NCBI GenBank assembly: GCA_043782425.1
Contig: JAYWAM010000081.1
Coordinates: forward strand, 1-18,033
DNA from: JAYWAM01 sp043782425
GTDB lineage: Bacteria; Pseudomonadota; Gammaproteobacteria; Burkholderiales; Usitatibacteraceae
Reading direction: 5' to 3'
Length of the DNA stretch: 18,033 nucleotides
Below are positions 1 through 6,112 of this stretch, piece by piece; positions within the stretch are counted from its first letter, which is position 1; every line of letters begins with the position of its first letter. The position numbers and the translations under genes are program-made. The notes under the pieces are model-generated. The model saw only the letters and a list, made by a program, of their open reading frames with translations, did not search any database and was not told where the DNA came from.

Positions 1-49
1 GTGTTCGAGAGGGACGCGCCAAAAGCGGCGCGCCCCTCAACTTTACGTT
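1..49 (+). other. Partial attC-like recombination site, disrupted by the IS
   Basis: The first 49 bases match the complete attC-like site at 2772-2834 in layout: a TCGAGAGGGAC arm (5-15), an inverted GC-rich hairpin around AAAA, a CCCCTCA arm (33-39), then ACGTT. The 5' R'' box would lie before the window. The R' box is split: GTT at 47-49 lies left of the IS, and GTTAGCA resumes at 1852-1858 on its right. Removing the IS and one GTT copy restores an ordinary attC end directly before the start codon of the next gene. Assignment as an integron site is inference from sequence and structure. Confidence 0.55.
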
Positions 50-69
50 GAGGCTGTAGAAAAACCCCA
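50..69 (+). repeat. Left terminal inverted repeat of the IS
   Basis: The outer bases GAG are followed by GCTGTAGAAAAACCCCA. The right end carries the complement of the same 17 bases, with one mismatch in the outer three. Confidence 0.85.
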
Positions 70-138
70 ATTCGCCCCATAAATCCGCCCGCGATCTGCC
101 ATAATTTCATGGCGAGATAAAACAAGGGTGGAGACGAC

Positions 139-1662
139 ATGGCACGGTTCAAACCAATACACAAAGGCTTAAAACTGTTGCCTGTCGATTTTGATCGGCA
201 AGTCATCGCGGGCAGTTTTGAGCACGCCTTGTGCCACCTTGTCGATCACGAACTAGATCTTTCCGCCTTCCATGCACGCTACAGGAATGAAGTCGAAGGC
301 GCCCCTGCCTTCGACCCCGCCGTGCTCATCAAAATCATCCTGTTAGCCTACAGCCGCGACATCATCCACAGCCGCAAAATAGAAGCAGCCTGCCGCGAGA
401 ACGTATTGTTTATCGCGGTCTCGGGAGACAGTCAGCCGCACTTCACCACCCTCGCCGCCTTTGTCTCGGGCATGGGCGAGACCGTCGCCAAACTGTTCGC
501 GCAAGTGTTGCTCGTTTGCGACCGCCAGGGCTTGATCGGACACGAAATGTTTGCCATCGATGGCGTCAAGCTTCCGGCCAATGCCAGCAAAGCAAAATCG
601 GGCACGCGCGCCGATTATCAGCGCCAGCTTAACCGGATGGAACGGGCCACCACGCAGATGTTAGAGAAACACCAGAAGGCCGACACCGCACCGACCGATG
701 ATGCGATCATCAAAGGCGAAGCACGCAAGCTTGCGCGCCTGCAAACAGAAGCACAGCAACTGCGCGACTTTCTCCAGAACAACCCGGCAGACCGCAAGGG
801 CAGCAAAGGCAGCATTCGCTTATCCAATCGCACCGACAACGAATCGGCCAAGATGGCCACCAGCAAAGGCGTGGTACAAGGTTATACCGGCGTGGCGACC
901 GTCGACGAGAAAGCCCAAATCGTCGTCGATGCGCAGGCGCATGGCACAGGCTCGGAACAAGAACTGCTGCTGCCGGTGCTCAACGCCACTGCGGCCCTGC
1001 GCACTGCCCACACGGTGATCACTGCCGATGCTGGCTATCATTCAGCAGCCAATCTCAAAGCCATGTCCGAACAGCAGATCAATGCCTATGTACCCGACAA
1101 CGGCTATCGCAACCGCGATGACCGTTACGCCGACCAATACCTGCACGCTGCCAAGCCTGACCCGCTGTGGAACAAGGCAGGGCAAACAAAAAAGTCCAGG
1201 TGCTTTAAATCTGCCGATTTCCATTTGGCGGACGACCACTCACACTGCGTCTGTCCCGCCGGAAAACACCTCTACAGCAACGGCTCCAATTGCACGATCA
1301 ATGGCTATGTGGCGCTGAAATTCAGCGGTGCAAAACAGGATTGCGTACCGTGCGGGCGGCGCCACGAATGTTTGCGCACCCCCGACAAGACCCAGACACG
1401 GCAGGTTTCGTATCTGCAAGGCAAACGCGATGCCGGTGAGAATCATGTCGGCCTGATGAAGGTAAAGATCGATTCTGAAAAGGGTCGACAGATGATCACA
1501 CGCCGCTTTGCGACGGTGGAGCCGGTGTTCGGCAACCTGCGTGGTAACAAGCGTCTGCACCGCTTTACGCTACGAGGAAAAGCCAAGGTGGATGGTCAAT
1601 GGAAGCTGTACTGCATCATGCATAATATCGAGAAGCTAGCGCATCATGGTTATGCGGGATAA
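139..1662 (+). CDS. IS1182-family transposase
   Basis: This 507-residue DDE transposase would cut and paste its own element. The N-terminal part (about residues 20-125) looks like the DUF772 domain seen in IS1182 and IS5-like transposases. Likely catalytic acids are Asp141 (FAIDGVKLPANASK), Asp297 (ITADAGYHS) and Glu461 (RFATVEPVFGN). A lysine/glutamine-rich helical stretch (about 155-215) separates the first two. Cysteines around 370-411 (CVCPAGK, CVPCGRRHEC) form the small zinc-knuckle-like insert common in this family. The reading frame is full length with no internal stop, so it may be active. ATG 139 has a GGAG box at 130-133. Family assignment is from recognised motifs. Confidence 0.92.
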   Translation: MARFKPIHKGLKLLPVDFDRQVIAGSFEHALCHLVDHELDLSAFHARYRNEVEGAPAFDPAVLIKIILLAYSRDIIHSRKIEAACRENVLFIAVSGDSQPHFTTLAAFVSGMGETVAKLFAQVLLVCDRQGLIGHEMFAIDGVKLPANASKAKSGTRADYQRQLNRMERATTQMLEKHQKADTAPTDDAIIKGEARKLARLQTEAQQLRDFLQNNPADRKGSKGSIRLSNRTDNESAKMATSKGVVQGYTGVATVDEKAQIVVDAQAHGTGSEQELLLPVLNATAALRTAHTVITADAGYHSAANLKAMSEQQINAYVPDNGYRNRDDRYADQYLHAAKPDPLWNKAGQTKKSRCFKSADFHLADDHSHCVCPAGKHLYSNGSNCTINGYVALKFSGAKQDCVPCGRRHECLRTPDKTQTRQVSYLQGKRDAGENHVGLMKVKIDSEKGRQMITRRFATVEPVFGNLRGNKRLHRFTLRGKAKVDGQWKLYCIMHNIEKLAHHGYAG

Positions 1663-1831
1663 AGCGGTTGTAAAAAGGCTAAATAAGGCATGCTTGCCTC
1701 TATGTCGCGTGAATTGATTGCCAGATCAGCCGGATTTGCAATGAAAATATTTTAGAAAAACGGAAGCCGCAAATGAAGACATCGGTTTGCATAGAAAAAA
1801 ATCTTCCCAAAGCTGAAGCGGGTGTTCAGAA

Positions 1832-1851
1832 TGGGGTTTTTCTACAGCGTC
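1832..1851 (-). repeat. Right terminal inverted repeat of the IS
   Basis: Read on the minus strand it begins GAC and continues with the same 17 bases as the left end. The membrane-protein frame can be read backwards into this repeat from a GTG at 1822, but that start would lie inside the IS and is not credible. Confidence 0.85.
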
Positions 1852-1860
1852 GTTAGCATC

Positions 1861-2442
1861 ATGAAACCCACTCCTCAATCGGTACTCGGTGATTCCACGA
1901 AGGCAGATCGCGCGATAGGCGCGATGTTCTTTTCGGTGTTTGGTGGCGTTTGGCTCGGACTGTGGGCCCATTCCGAATACCCTGATTCCGTAGGCGCTCT
2001 GCTCGTGGTTGCAGCGGCCGCAGCCGCTCTGCTCGCTGCCGCATACAGGTTGTACAACGTAAACTCGTTCGCACTGAAAGCACTCGCACAAACCCCCGAG
2101 AAGCTTCGAAAGTCCCGCATGTTTAACCTGGTCAACGCTGGGCAATGGGTCGTCATCGTTGTCGTGACACTCATCCTATCCCAGACCGGGTACGCGAAGT
2201 GGAGCTTGCCTGCTGTCATTCTCATCGTCGGCATTCACTTCTTGCCGCTCGCGCGCTTGTTCGCGTGTCGGTCGCACTATCTCACCGGTGCTGCGTTGAT
2301 CCTGCTTGCCTGCGTCTATCCACTTGTCGCACGCGAAGGCCCCGAAAGCGCTGTTGGCGCACTCGGAACTGGCCTTATCCTCTGGCTTAGCGCCGTCTGG
2401 GCAATTCGTCCTTCTCTCGCTCGCAAGAATGACGCCTCTTAA
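1861..2442 (+). CDS. Hypothetical multi-pass membrane protein, cassette-borne
   Basis: I do not recognise a family. The 193-residue product has about six hydrophobic segments (roughly residues 18-35, 44-65, 92-110, 116-134, 138-154 and 164-182) separated by short polar loops, so it is probably an inner-membrane protein. ATG 1861 is chosen because the longer frame runs back into the IS end. This ATG lies three bases after the reconstructed attC R' box GTTAGCA, the spacing typical of integron cassette genes. No clear Shine-Dalgarno sequence precedes it. An attC-like site starts 93 bases after the stop, which supports a self-contained cassette. The IS now separates it from any upstream promoter of the array, so its expression may depend on the IS. 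Confidence 0.7.
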   Translation: MKPTPQSVLGDSTKADRAIGAMFFSVFGGVWLGLWAHSEYPDSVGALLVVAAAAAALLAAAYRLYNVNSFALKALAQTPEKLRKSRMFNLVNAGQWVVIVVVTLILSQTGYAKWSLPAVILIVGIHFLPLARLFACRSHYLTGAALILLACVYPLVAREGPESAVGALGTGLILWLSAVWAIRPSLARKNDAS

Positions 2443-2535
2443 GAAACACCCTCTAACCAATTGATAATAAATGATAAACTTTTGCCCTATTTTTGTGTTT
2501 CTTCAGGGCGATTTGCGGTCGCGGCTCGATTACTA

Positions 2536-2600
2536 CGCTAACCTTCAATCGAGAGGACATGCCCCGGCAAGCCGGGTCATGCCTCTCATCTCAAAAGTCT
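2536..2600 (+). other. attC-like site lacking its R' end
   Basis: An R''-like CGCTAAC (2536-2542) is followed by TCGAGAGG. A strong imperfect stem then pairs GAGAGG 2551-2556 with CCTCTC 2582-2587, CATG 2558-2561 with CATG 2578-2581, and CCCGGC 2563-2568 with GCCGGG 2571-2576. A2557 is left as an extrahelical base and C2562/T2577 are mismatched. One-sided extrahelical bases are characteristic of folded attC. No GTTAGC-type box follows; the sequence passes into a small decayed element. This looks like a broken attC closing the membrane-protein cassette. Confidence 0.5.
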
Positions 2601-2601
2601 T

Positions 2602-2764
2602 CGGGGTCAGAGTAAGCATTGGTGTCGGAGACGCATACTTTAGGGGGAGCTTGAGGCGGCGAAGCAAGCCAAGAAGAAGGGTGGTCGCAAATGTAAGAAG
2701 CGAAGAAAAAGCTGGCAGGCTTCTGGAACGAAAGTCTGAAATTGAAAAATCGGGGACACTCTGA
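2602..2764. repeat. Small decayed element between two attC sites
   Basis: The stretch is bracketed by CGGGG copies (2602-2606 and 2751-2755), each followed within a few bases by half of an inverted pair: TCAGAGT (2607-2613) and ACTCTGA (2758-2764). Inside, a lysine/arginine-rich frame runs 2644-2736 (contains EAAKQAKKKGGRKCKKRRK) with a stop codon just before it and no plausible start. CGGGGTCAGAGT-type ends remind me of short remnants around REP-associated/IS200-like transposases in proteobacteria, but I cannot confirm that. No real gene is supported between 2443 and 2771. Confidence 0.35.
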
Positions 2765-2771
2765 ATCGATT

Positions 2772-2834
2772 GCCCAACCCGGCAGTCGAGAGGGACTGCG
2801 CAAAAGCGCGCGGCCCCTCACTTCGGCGTTAGCC
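2772..2834 (+). other. Complete attC-like recombination site
   Basis: The 63-bp site runs from GCCCAAC (2772-2778, fits R'' RYYYAAC) to GTTAGCC (2828-2834, R' GTTRRRY except one base). Between them are the TCGAGAGGGAC arm, a GCGC-AAAA-GCGC hairpin (about 2798-2810) and the GGCCCCTCACTTC arm. The two halves are imperfect inverted complements across their length, so the single strand can fold into the long hairpin that integrases recognise. Its length lies within the known attC range (about 57-141 bp). It shares the TCGAGAGG core with the sites at 1-49 and 2536-2600. The hicAB pair begins 53 bases downstream. Confidence 0.7.
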
Positions 2835-2851
2835 GCCTTCGGGCGCTCAGG

Positions 2852-2880
2852 TTGAAAGTGATAGCACTATATGCTATCGT
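2852..2880 (+). promoter_or_regulatory. Putative hicAB promoter and operator
   Basis: TTGAAA (2852-2857) and TATCGT (2875-2880), 17 bases apart, resemble a sigma-70 promoter. Over it lies an inverted repeat GATAGCA-CTATA-TGCTATC (2860-2878), well placed for autorepression by the HicB ribbon-helix-helix domain. The predicted transcript start falls at or next to the GTG start of hicA, and no Shine-Dalgarno sequence precedes that codon, so the message may be leaderless. The palindrome is directly visible; its role is inference. Confidence 0.5.
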
Positions 2881-2886
2881 TTTCCT

Positions 2887-3141
2887 GTGAACGCCAAACA
2901 ACGCAAAACGCTGACGGCGATCTTTTCCCGTCCGACATCGGCGTCCATCTCGTTCGCTGACGTTGAGGCGCTTATCAAGGCTCTTGGCGGCTCAGTTTCC
3001 GAACGCGCAGGCTCGCGCGTCAAGATTGAACTCCATGGCGAACAGTGGCGTTGTCACCGACCGCATCCTGGAAAGGAAGCCAAGCGTTATCAAGTTGAAG
3101 AAGTGCGGGAGTTATTGGAGCGCATAGGAGTAATGCCATGA
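2887..3141 (+). CDS. hicA: HicA-type toxin (mRNA interferase)
   Basis: This 84-residue protein matches the HicA family, small dsRBD-like ribonucleases that cleave translated mRNA and are held in check by HicB. Family features are the MNAKQRKTL start, FADVEALIKALGG, a basic GSRVKIELHG strand and the HRPHPGKEAKRYQVEEVRELL tail. The usual GSHH catalytic histidine is replaced by GSR, as in the subgroup with HRPHP further on; which histidine acts is uncertain. GTG 2887 is favoured by the family-typical N-terminus. Its stop overlaps the hicB start by four bases (ATGA), so the genes are translationally coupled. It follows a complete attC site, as toxin-antitoxin cassettes do in large chromosomal integrons. 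Confidence 0.82.
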   Translation: MNAKQRKTLTAIFSRPTSASISFADVEALIKALGGSVSERAGSRVKIELHGEQWRCHRPHPGKEAKRYQVEEVRELLERIGVMP

Positions 3142-3524
3142 ACACAATGTCACACAAGGGCTATACCGCTCGTGTCGAATACGACGAGCGGGACAACATC
3201 CTTATTGGCCGCATCTTGGGAATTCGCAGCATCATCAGCTTTCATGGCGAGACAGTTAAGGCATTGCGTGCTGAGTTTGAACGCGCCGTCAAAGACTATC
3301 TCGCTGACTGCAAGAGCGAGGGCGTCGAGCCCGATAAACCTGCGTCGGGTAAGCTGTTGCTGCGTGTGCCACCTGAAATTCACGGTCGCGCACTTGTCGC
3401 CGCACAGGCTGCGGGAAAGAGCCTTAATCAATGGGCTACCGAAGCATTGCAGCTTGCTGTAGTTCCGGCGACTAACCCATCATTTCACCGGACGCTGCGC
3501 GATAAAGCCGAGCGCCGCCGGTGA
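3138..3524 (+). CDS. hicB: HicB-type antitoxin
   Basis: This 128-residue partner of HicA has an N-terminal HicB domain (about residues 8-60: GYTARVEYDERDNILIGRI, then FHGETVKALRAEFERAVKDY) that would bind and block the toxin. A C-terminal ribbon-helix-helix (about 71-108: GKLLLRVPPEIHGRALVAAQ, then KSLNQWATEAL) would bind DNA, probably the palindrome upstream of hicA. An AGGAG box (3126-3130) sits seven bases before ATG 3138. ATG 3147 is a possible later start. Toxin-first gene order is normal for hicAB. No attC follows, so either this is the last cassette or its attC has been lost. Confidence 0.85.
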   Translation: MNTMSHKGYTARVEYDERDNILIGRILGIRSIISFHGETVKALRAEFERAVKDYLADCKSEGVEPDKPASGKLLLRVPPEIHGRALVAAQAAGKSLNQWATEALQLAVVPATNPSFHRTLRDKAERRR

Positions 3525-3571
3525 ATTCAGACGTTTTGCGTCAAATCTAGGTGGGGGGGGGAATTGGATCT

Positions 3572-3601
3572 CCAAAAGCTGAGGTACGCCCGAGCTTTTG
3601 G
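3572..3601 (+). terminator. Inverted repeat after hicB, possible terminator
   Basis: CCAAAAGCT (3572-3580) and AGCTTTTGG (3593-3601) form a perfect nine-base stem with a twelve-base loop. No long T-run follows, so rho-independent termination is uncertain. It could also be a recombination remnant, but it lacks R'/R'' boxes and so is not called attC. A run of nine G (3553-3561) lies just before it. Confidence 0.35.
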
Positions 3602-3645
3602 CTTCATGTGTGTAGCATAAGCACGCCTCCACAACAGTTTGAATC

Positions 3646-3660
3646 GCACCCCAGGGGTGC
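3646..3660. repeat. Short hyphenated palindrome upstream of brnA
   Basis: GCACCCC-A-GGGGTGC is a perfect 7+1+7 palindrome ending eight bases before the brnA -35 box. Its loop is too small for a good RNA hairpin, so a protein-binding site is more likely. Function is unknown. Confidence 0.3.
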
Positions 3661-3667
3661 CGCCCAT

Positions 3668-3699
3668 TTGACAATTTTCTTTACTGTAGCTACAGTAAA
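3668..3699 (+). promoter_or_regulatory. brnA promoter with palindromic operator
   Basis: A consensus TTGACA -35 (3668-3673) and a TACAGT -10 (3691-3696) are 17 bases apart. A perfect 20-base palindrome, TTTACTGTAGCTACAGTAAA (3680-3699), covers the -10 and half the spacer, so a dimeric repressor there would block RNA polymerase. BrnA-type antitoxins are ribbon-helix-helix autorepressors, which fits. The predicted transcript start (about 3703) lies only a few bases before ATG 3711. Confidence 0.65.
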
Positions 3700-3710
3700 A
3701 AATGCGAACT

Positions 3711-4010
3711 ATGTCCAAACTCTCTAAGCGCCCTAGCATTGTTATGCCCACCGAAAAGGAAAGCAGGCTGATTGCTGCCGCAGCAAAGGCTGATCCTGAT
3801 GCGCAGCCGCTTACTCCCAAGCAACTCAAGGCAATGCTTCCTATGCGAGCATTGCGCGGGCGTCCGGAGTTGCCAAACCCGAAGCAACTGGTGTCTGTAC
3901 GCTACAGCCCTGAAGTGCTGGCCTATTTCAAGGCAACGGGTGCAGGGTGGCAAGCACGAATGAACGGTGTGCTGTGCCAATACGTCACACGTCGCTCCCG
4001 CCAAACCTGA
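3711..4010 (+). CDS. Orphan BrnA-family antitoxin
   Basis: This 99-residue protein resembles BrnA antitoxins. It has an N-terminal KRPSIVMPTEKESRLI motif (about residues 6-21) and a C-terminal ribbon-helix-helix, QLVSVRYSPEVLAYFKATG then GWQARMNGVL (about 59-88). In the family, BrnA binds and inactivates the RNase BrnT and represses the operon. Here no BrnT frame exists on either side: hicB lies upstream and the convergent ABC permease begins 27 bases downstream. It is therefore solitary, either a relic, an anti-addiction gene or a regulator. ATG 3711 is preferred to ATG 3702 because transcription is predicted to begin near 3703 and MSKLSKRP is family-like. No clear Shine-Dalgarno sequence is present. 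Confidence 0.7.
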   Translation: MSKLSKRPSIVMPTEKESRLIAAAAKADPDAQPLTPKQLKAMLPMRALRGRPELPNPKQLVSVRYSPEVLAYFKATGAGWQARMNGVLCQYVTRRSRQT

Positions 4011-4037
4011 GATGGAGCAAGCGCAGTTGTAGCGCTA

Positions 4038-5189
4038 CTAATCCAGCGTCTCGCGATAGCGCAACAACGCCAAGCCCGCCACGACAAACATGAACAAAGC
4101 GATGGGCCATAGATGCGGCCAGACTTCCGGCCAGCCGTTGCCTTTGAGCAGGATGCCGCGAATCACGCGCAGGAAATGTGTGACGGGAAGTATTTCGCCC
4201 AACACTTGCGCCCACCGGGGCATGCCGCGAAACGGGAACATAAAACCGGTAAGCAGGATGGAAGGCAGCAAAAAGAAGAATGACATTTGCATCGCCTGCA
4301 ATTGGTTCTTGGCGATAGTGGAGAAAGTAAAGCCTAGCGCCAGATTTGCCGAGATAAACACAATCAGCACCGCCGACAGCAGCGTAAGGCTTCCCACCAT
4401 AGGCACGGCGAACAGAAATTTGGCAGCGATGAGGATGACGCTCACCTGTAGATAGCCGACGATGATAAAAGGTGCGATCTTGCCGATCATCACTTCGATG
4501 GGCCGCACCGGGGTGGCGAGCAGATTTTCCATGGTGCCGCGCTCGCGTTCGCGCGTCATGGCGAAGGCCGTCATCATCACCATGGTCATGGTGAGCATGG
4601 TGCCGATCAACCCCGGCACGATGTTGTAGCGCGAATAGCCTTCGGGATTGTAGCGGCGCTGTATGCGCAAATCGACAGGGTCGGGCGGCGCCGCATTGCG
4701 CGCGAGGGGCCCTTGCAAATCGCGATTGAAGGCGCTGCGCGGCAAGGCCTGCAATGCGGCGATGGCATTGCTGGTGGCGGAAGGATCGGTGGCGTCGGCC
4801 TCGATGAGCAGCGTGGGACGCTCGCCGCGCACCAACTGGCGCGAGAAATCCGCCGGAATGTTTACCACAAATTGCACCTCGCCACGTTCCAGCAAGGCGT
4901 TGGCCTCGGCTTGCGAAGCCGCGTGCTTGACGATATCAAAGTACCCGGTGTTTCTCATGGCTGCGAGAAAGCTGCGCACGTAGGCGCTGTTGTCGGCCGA
5001 CAGGACGGCGGTTGGCAACTGCTTCGGATCGGAGTTGATGGCAAACCCAAACAGGATCAACTGCATTACCGGAATGCCGACGATCATGGCGAAGGTGAGG
5101 CGGTCGCGCTTGAGCTGGATGAACTCCTTCATCATCACCGCAAGCAGGCGGCGCCAGGAAAAAAGCGTGGAGAGCGTGGAAAGGGTCAT
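4038..5189 (-). CDS. ABC-2 type exporter permease
   Basis: This 383-residue inner-membrane subunit would form the channel of an exporter, resembling YbhR/YhhJ-type permeases of the ABC-2 family. Its layout is a cytoplasmic N-terminus with MMKEFIQLKRDRLTF, one membrane helix (about residues 32-50), a large periplasmic domain (about 52-185) and five further helices (about 190-380). The RERERGTMENLLATPVRP coupling loop, diagnostic of the family, is present. It is the last gene of a minus-strand operon; its ATG overlaps the ATPase stop by four bases. The stop codon overlaps a ten-base palindrome (4029-4038) facing brnA. The substrate (drug, solvent or envelope component) cannot be told from sequence. 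Confidence 0.88.
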   Translation of the reverse strand: MTLSTLSTLFSWRRLLAVMMKEFIQLKRDRLTFAMIVGIPVMQLILFGFAINSDPKQLPTAVLSADNSAYVRSFLAAMRNTGYFDIVKHAASQAEANALLERGEVQFVVNIPADFSRQLVRGERPTLLIEADATDPSATSNAIAALQALPRSAFNRDLQGPLARNAAPPDPVDLRIQRRYNPEGYSRYNIVPGLIGTMLTMTMVMMTAFAMTRERERGTMENLLATPVRPIEVMIGKIAPFIIVGYLQVSVILIAAKFLFAVPMVGSLTLLSAVLIVFISANLALGFTFSTIAKNQLQAMQMSFFFLLPSILLTGFMFPFRGMPRWAQVLGEILPVTHFLRVIRGILLKGNGWPEVWPHLWPIALFMFVVAGLALLRYRETLD

Positions 5190-6112
5190 TCGAAATTGTC
5201 CTCCGCCTGATTCATGAGATGAATGAACACATCCTCCAGCCCGGTAGCGATGCTCTCCCAGTGGTAGTCGACGTAGGCGTTCAAGCTGCGGATAGCGACG
5301 CCGAGTTTTGCGCCGTCAGGCCCCACCACATGCAGCGTGTTACCAAACGCCGTGACTTGCGCGACATCGGGCAGCGCGCGCAATGTGATGGCCAACGCGG
5401 CAAGATTGGGGCCGCTCACCGCCCAGGTGGTCAGGCCCTGCTGCGCAATCACTTCCTCTACCGTGCCGCTGGTCATGAGGCGGCCATAGGCGATGTAACC
5501 CAAGCGCGTGCAACGCTCGGCTTCGTCCATGTAATGCGTGGTGACCAGCACGGTGATGCCGCTGGCGGCGAGCTTATGAATTTCCTCCCAGAAATCGCGT
5601 CGCGCCTTGGGATCGACCCCGGCAGTCGGCTCGTCGAGCAGCAGCAATTGCGGCTGGTGCAACATACAGGCGGCCAGCGATAAGCGCTGCTTCCACCCGC
5701 CCGACAGCGAACCCGCCAACTGGTGTTGACGCGCTGTCAGCCCGAGCTTTTCAATGGCGCTTGCGACTGCGCGCTGGCGTTCGTCCATGCCATACATGCG
5801 CGCCACAAAATCGAGGTTCTCGCCGATGGTGAGGTCTTCCCACAGCGAGAAGCGCTGCGTCATGTAGCCCACTTCGCGCTTGATGGCGGCGCTGTGTTTG
5901 CCGATATCCCAGCCGAGCACCGAACCGCTGCCGCTATCGGGACGCAACAAGCCGCAAATCATGCGGATTGAGGTGGTTTTGCCGCTGCCGTTGGGGCCGA
6001 GAAATCCGTAAATCTCACCGCGCTTTACCTGCAAAGTGAAGTCGCGCACCACATGTTTGTCGCCGAAGCGCTTGTTAAGGCCGTGCACGTCGATAACGAG
6101 GTCGTCTGTCAT
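5186..6112 (-). CDS. ABC exporter ATP-binding protein
   Basis: This 308-residue ATPase would power the exporter formed with the adjacent permease. All nucleotide-binding motifs are present: Walker A GPNGSGKTT (39-47), Q-loop Gln86 in MTQRFSLW, signature LSGGWKQR (136-143), Walker B LLLLDEP (156-162) and switch His193 in TTHYMDEAE. The C-terminal about 80 residues are an extension typical of ABC-2 (CcmA/YbhF-like) ATPases. There is a single ATPase domain, unlike tandem-domain YbhF or RbbA. Start and stop overlap both neighbours by ATGA, indicating tight translational coupling and balanced subunits. Confidence 0.92.
   Translation of the reverse strand: MTDDLVIDVHGLNKRFGDKHVVRDFTLQVKRGEIYGFLGPNGSGKTTSIRMICGLLRPDSGSGSVLGWDIGKHSAAIKREVGYMTQRFSLWEDLTIGENLDFVARMYGMDERQRAVASAIEKLGLTARQHQLAGSLSGGWKQRLSLAACMLHQPQLLLLDEPTAGVDPKARRDFWEEIHKLAASGITVLVTTHYMDEAERCTRLGYIAYGRLMTSGTVEEVIAQQGLTTWAVSGPNLAALAITLRALPDVAQVTAFGNTLHVVGPDGAKLGVAIRSLNAYVDYHWESIATGLEDVFIHLMNQAEDNFE

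Larger units (their letters stand above)
50..1851 (+). mobile_element. IS1182-family insertion sequence, apparently intact
   Basis: The element is about 1.8 kb with one intact transposase gene. Its ends are inverted repeats: 17 perfect bases (GCTGTAGAAAAACCCCA at 53-69, its complement at 1832-1848), extending to 19 of 20 with GAG/GAC outermost. GTT flanks both sides (47-49 and 1852-1854), or CGTT (46-49 and 1851-1854) if the right end is placed one base earlier; this is the likely target duplication. The 180 bases between the transposase stop and the right repeat hold no recognisable gene. The element splits the R' core of an attC-like site, so it arrived after the cassette array formed. Confidence 0.85.

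Noticed and set aside
36..52. Perfect inverted repeat CTCAAC-TTTAC-GTTGAG at the IS left boundary
   Set aside because: The right arm joins the attC GTT to the first three bases of the IS, so the match is likely created by the insertion and not an original stem.
1822..1860. Upstream GTG start (1822) for the membrane protein, adding 13 residues
   Set aside because: The added codons are the IS terminal repeat; the ATG at 1861 fits the cassette boundary.
2471..2764. 97-residue frame across the second attC-like site and the small element
   Set aside because: It spans a recombination site and repeat ends, has no family resemblance or ribosome-binding site, and its composition looks non-coding.
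3530..3550. GACG-TTTTG-CGTC hairpin after hicB considered as an attC remnant
   Set aside because: It has no R'' or R' box and does not share the TCGAGAGG core of the other sites.
4713..5210. Long plus-strand frames opposite the exporter genes (also 5219-5683 and 6142-6573)
   Set aside because: They are antisense shadows of clear ABC transporter genes and show no family motifs.
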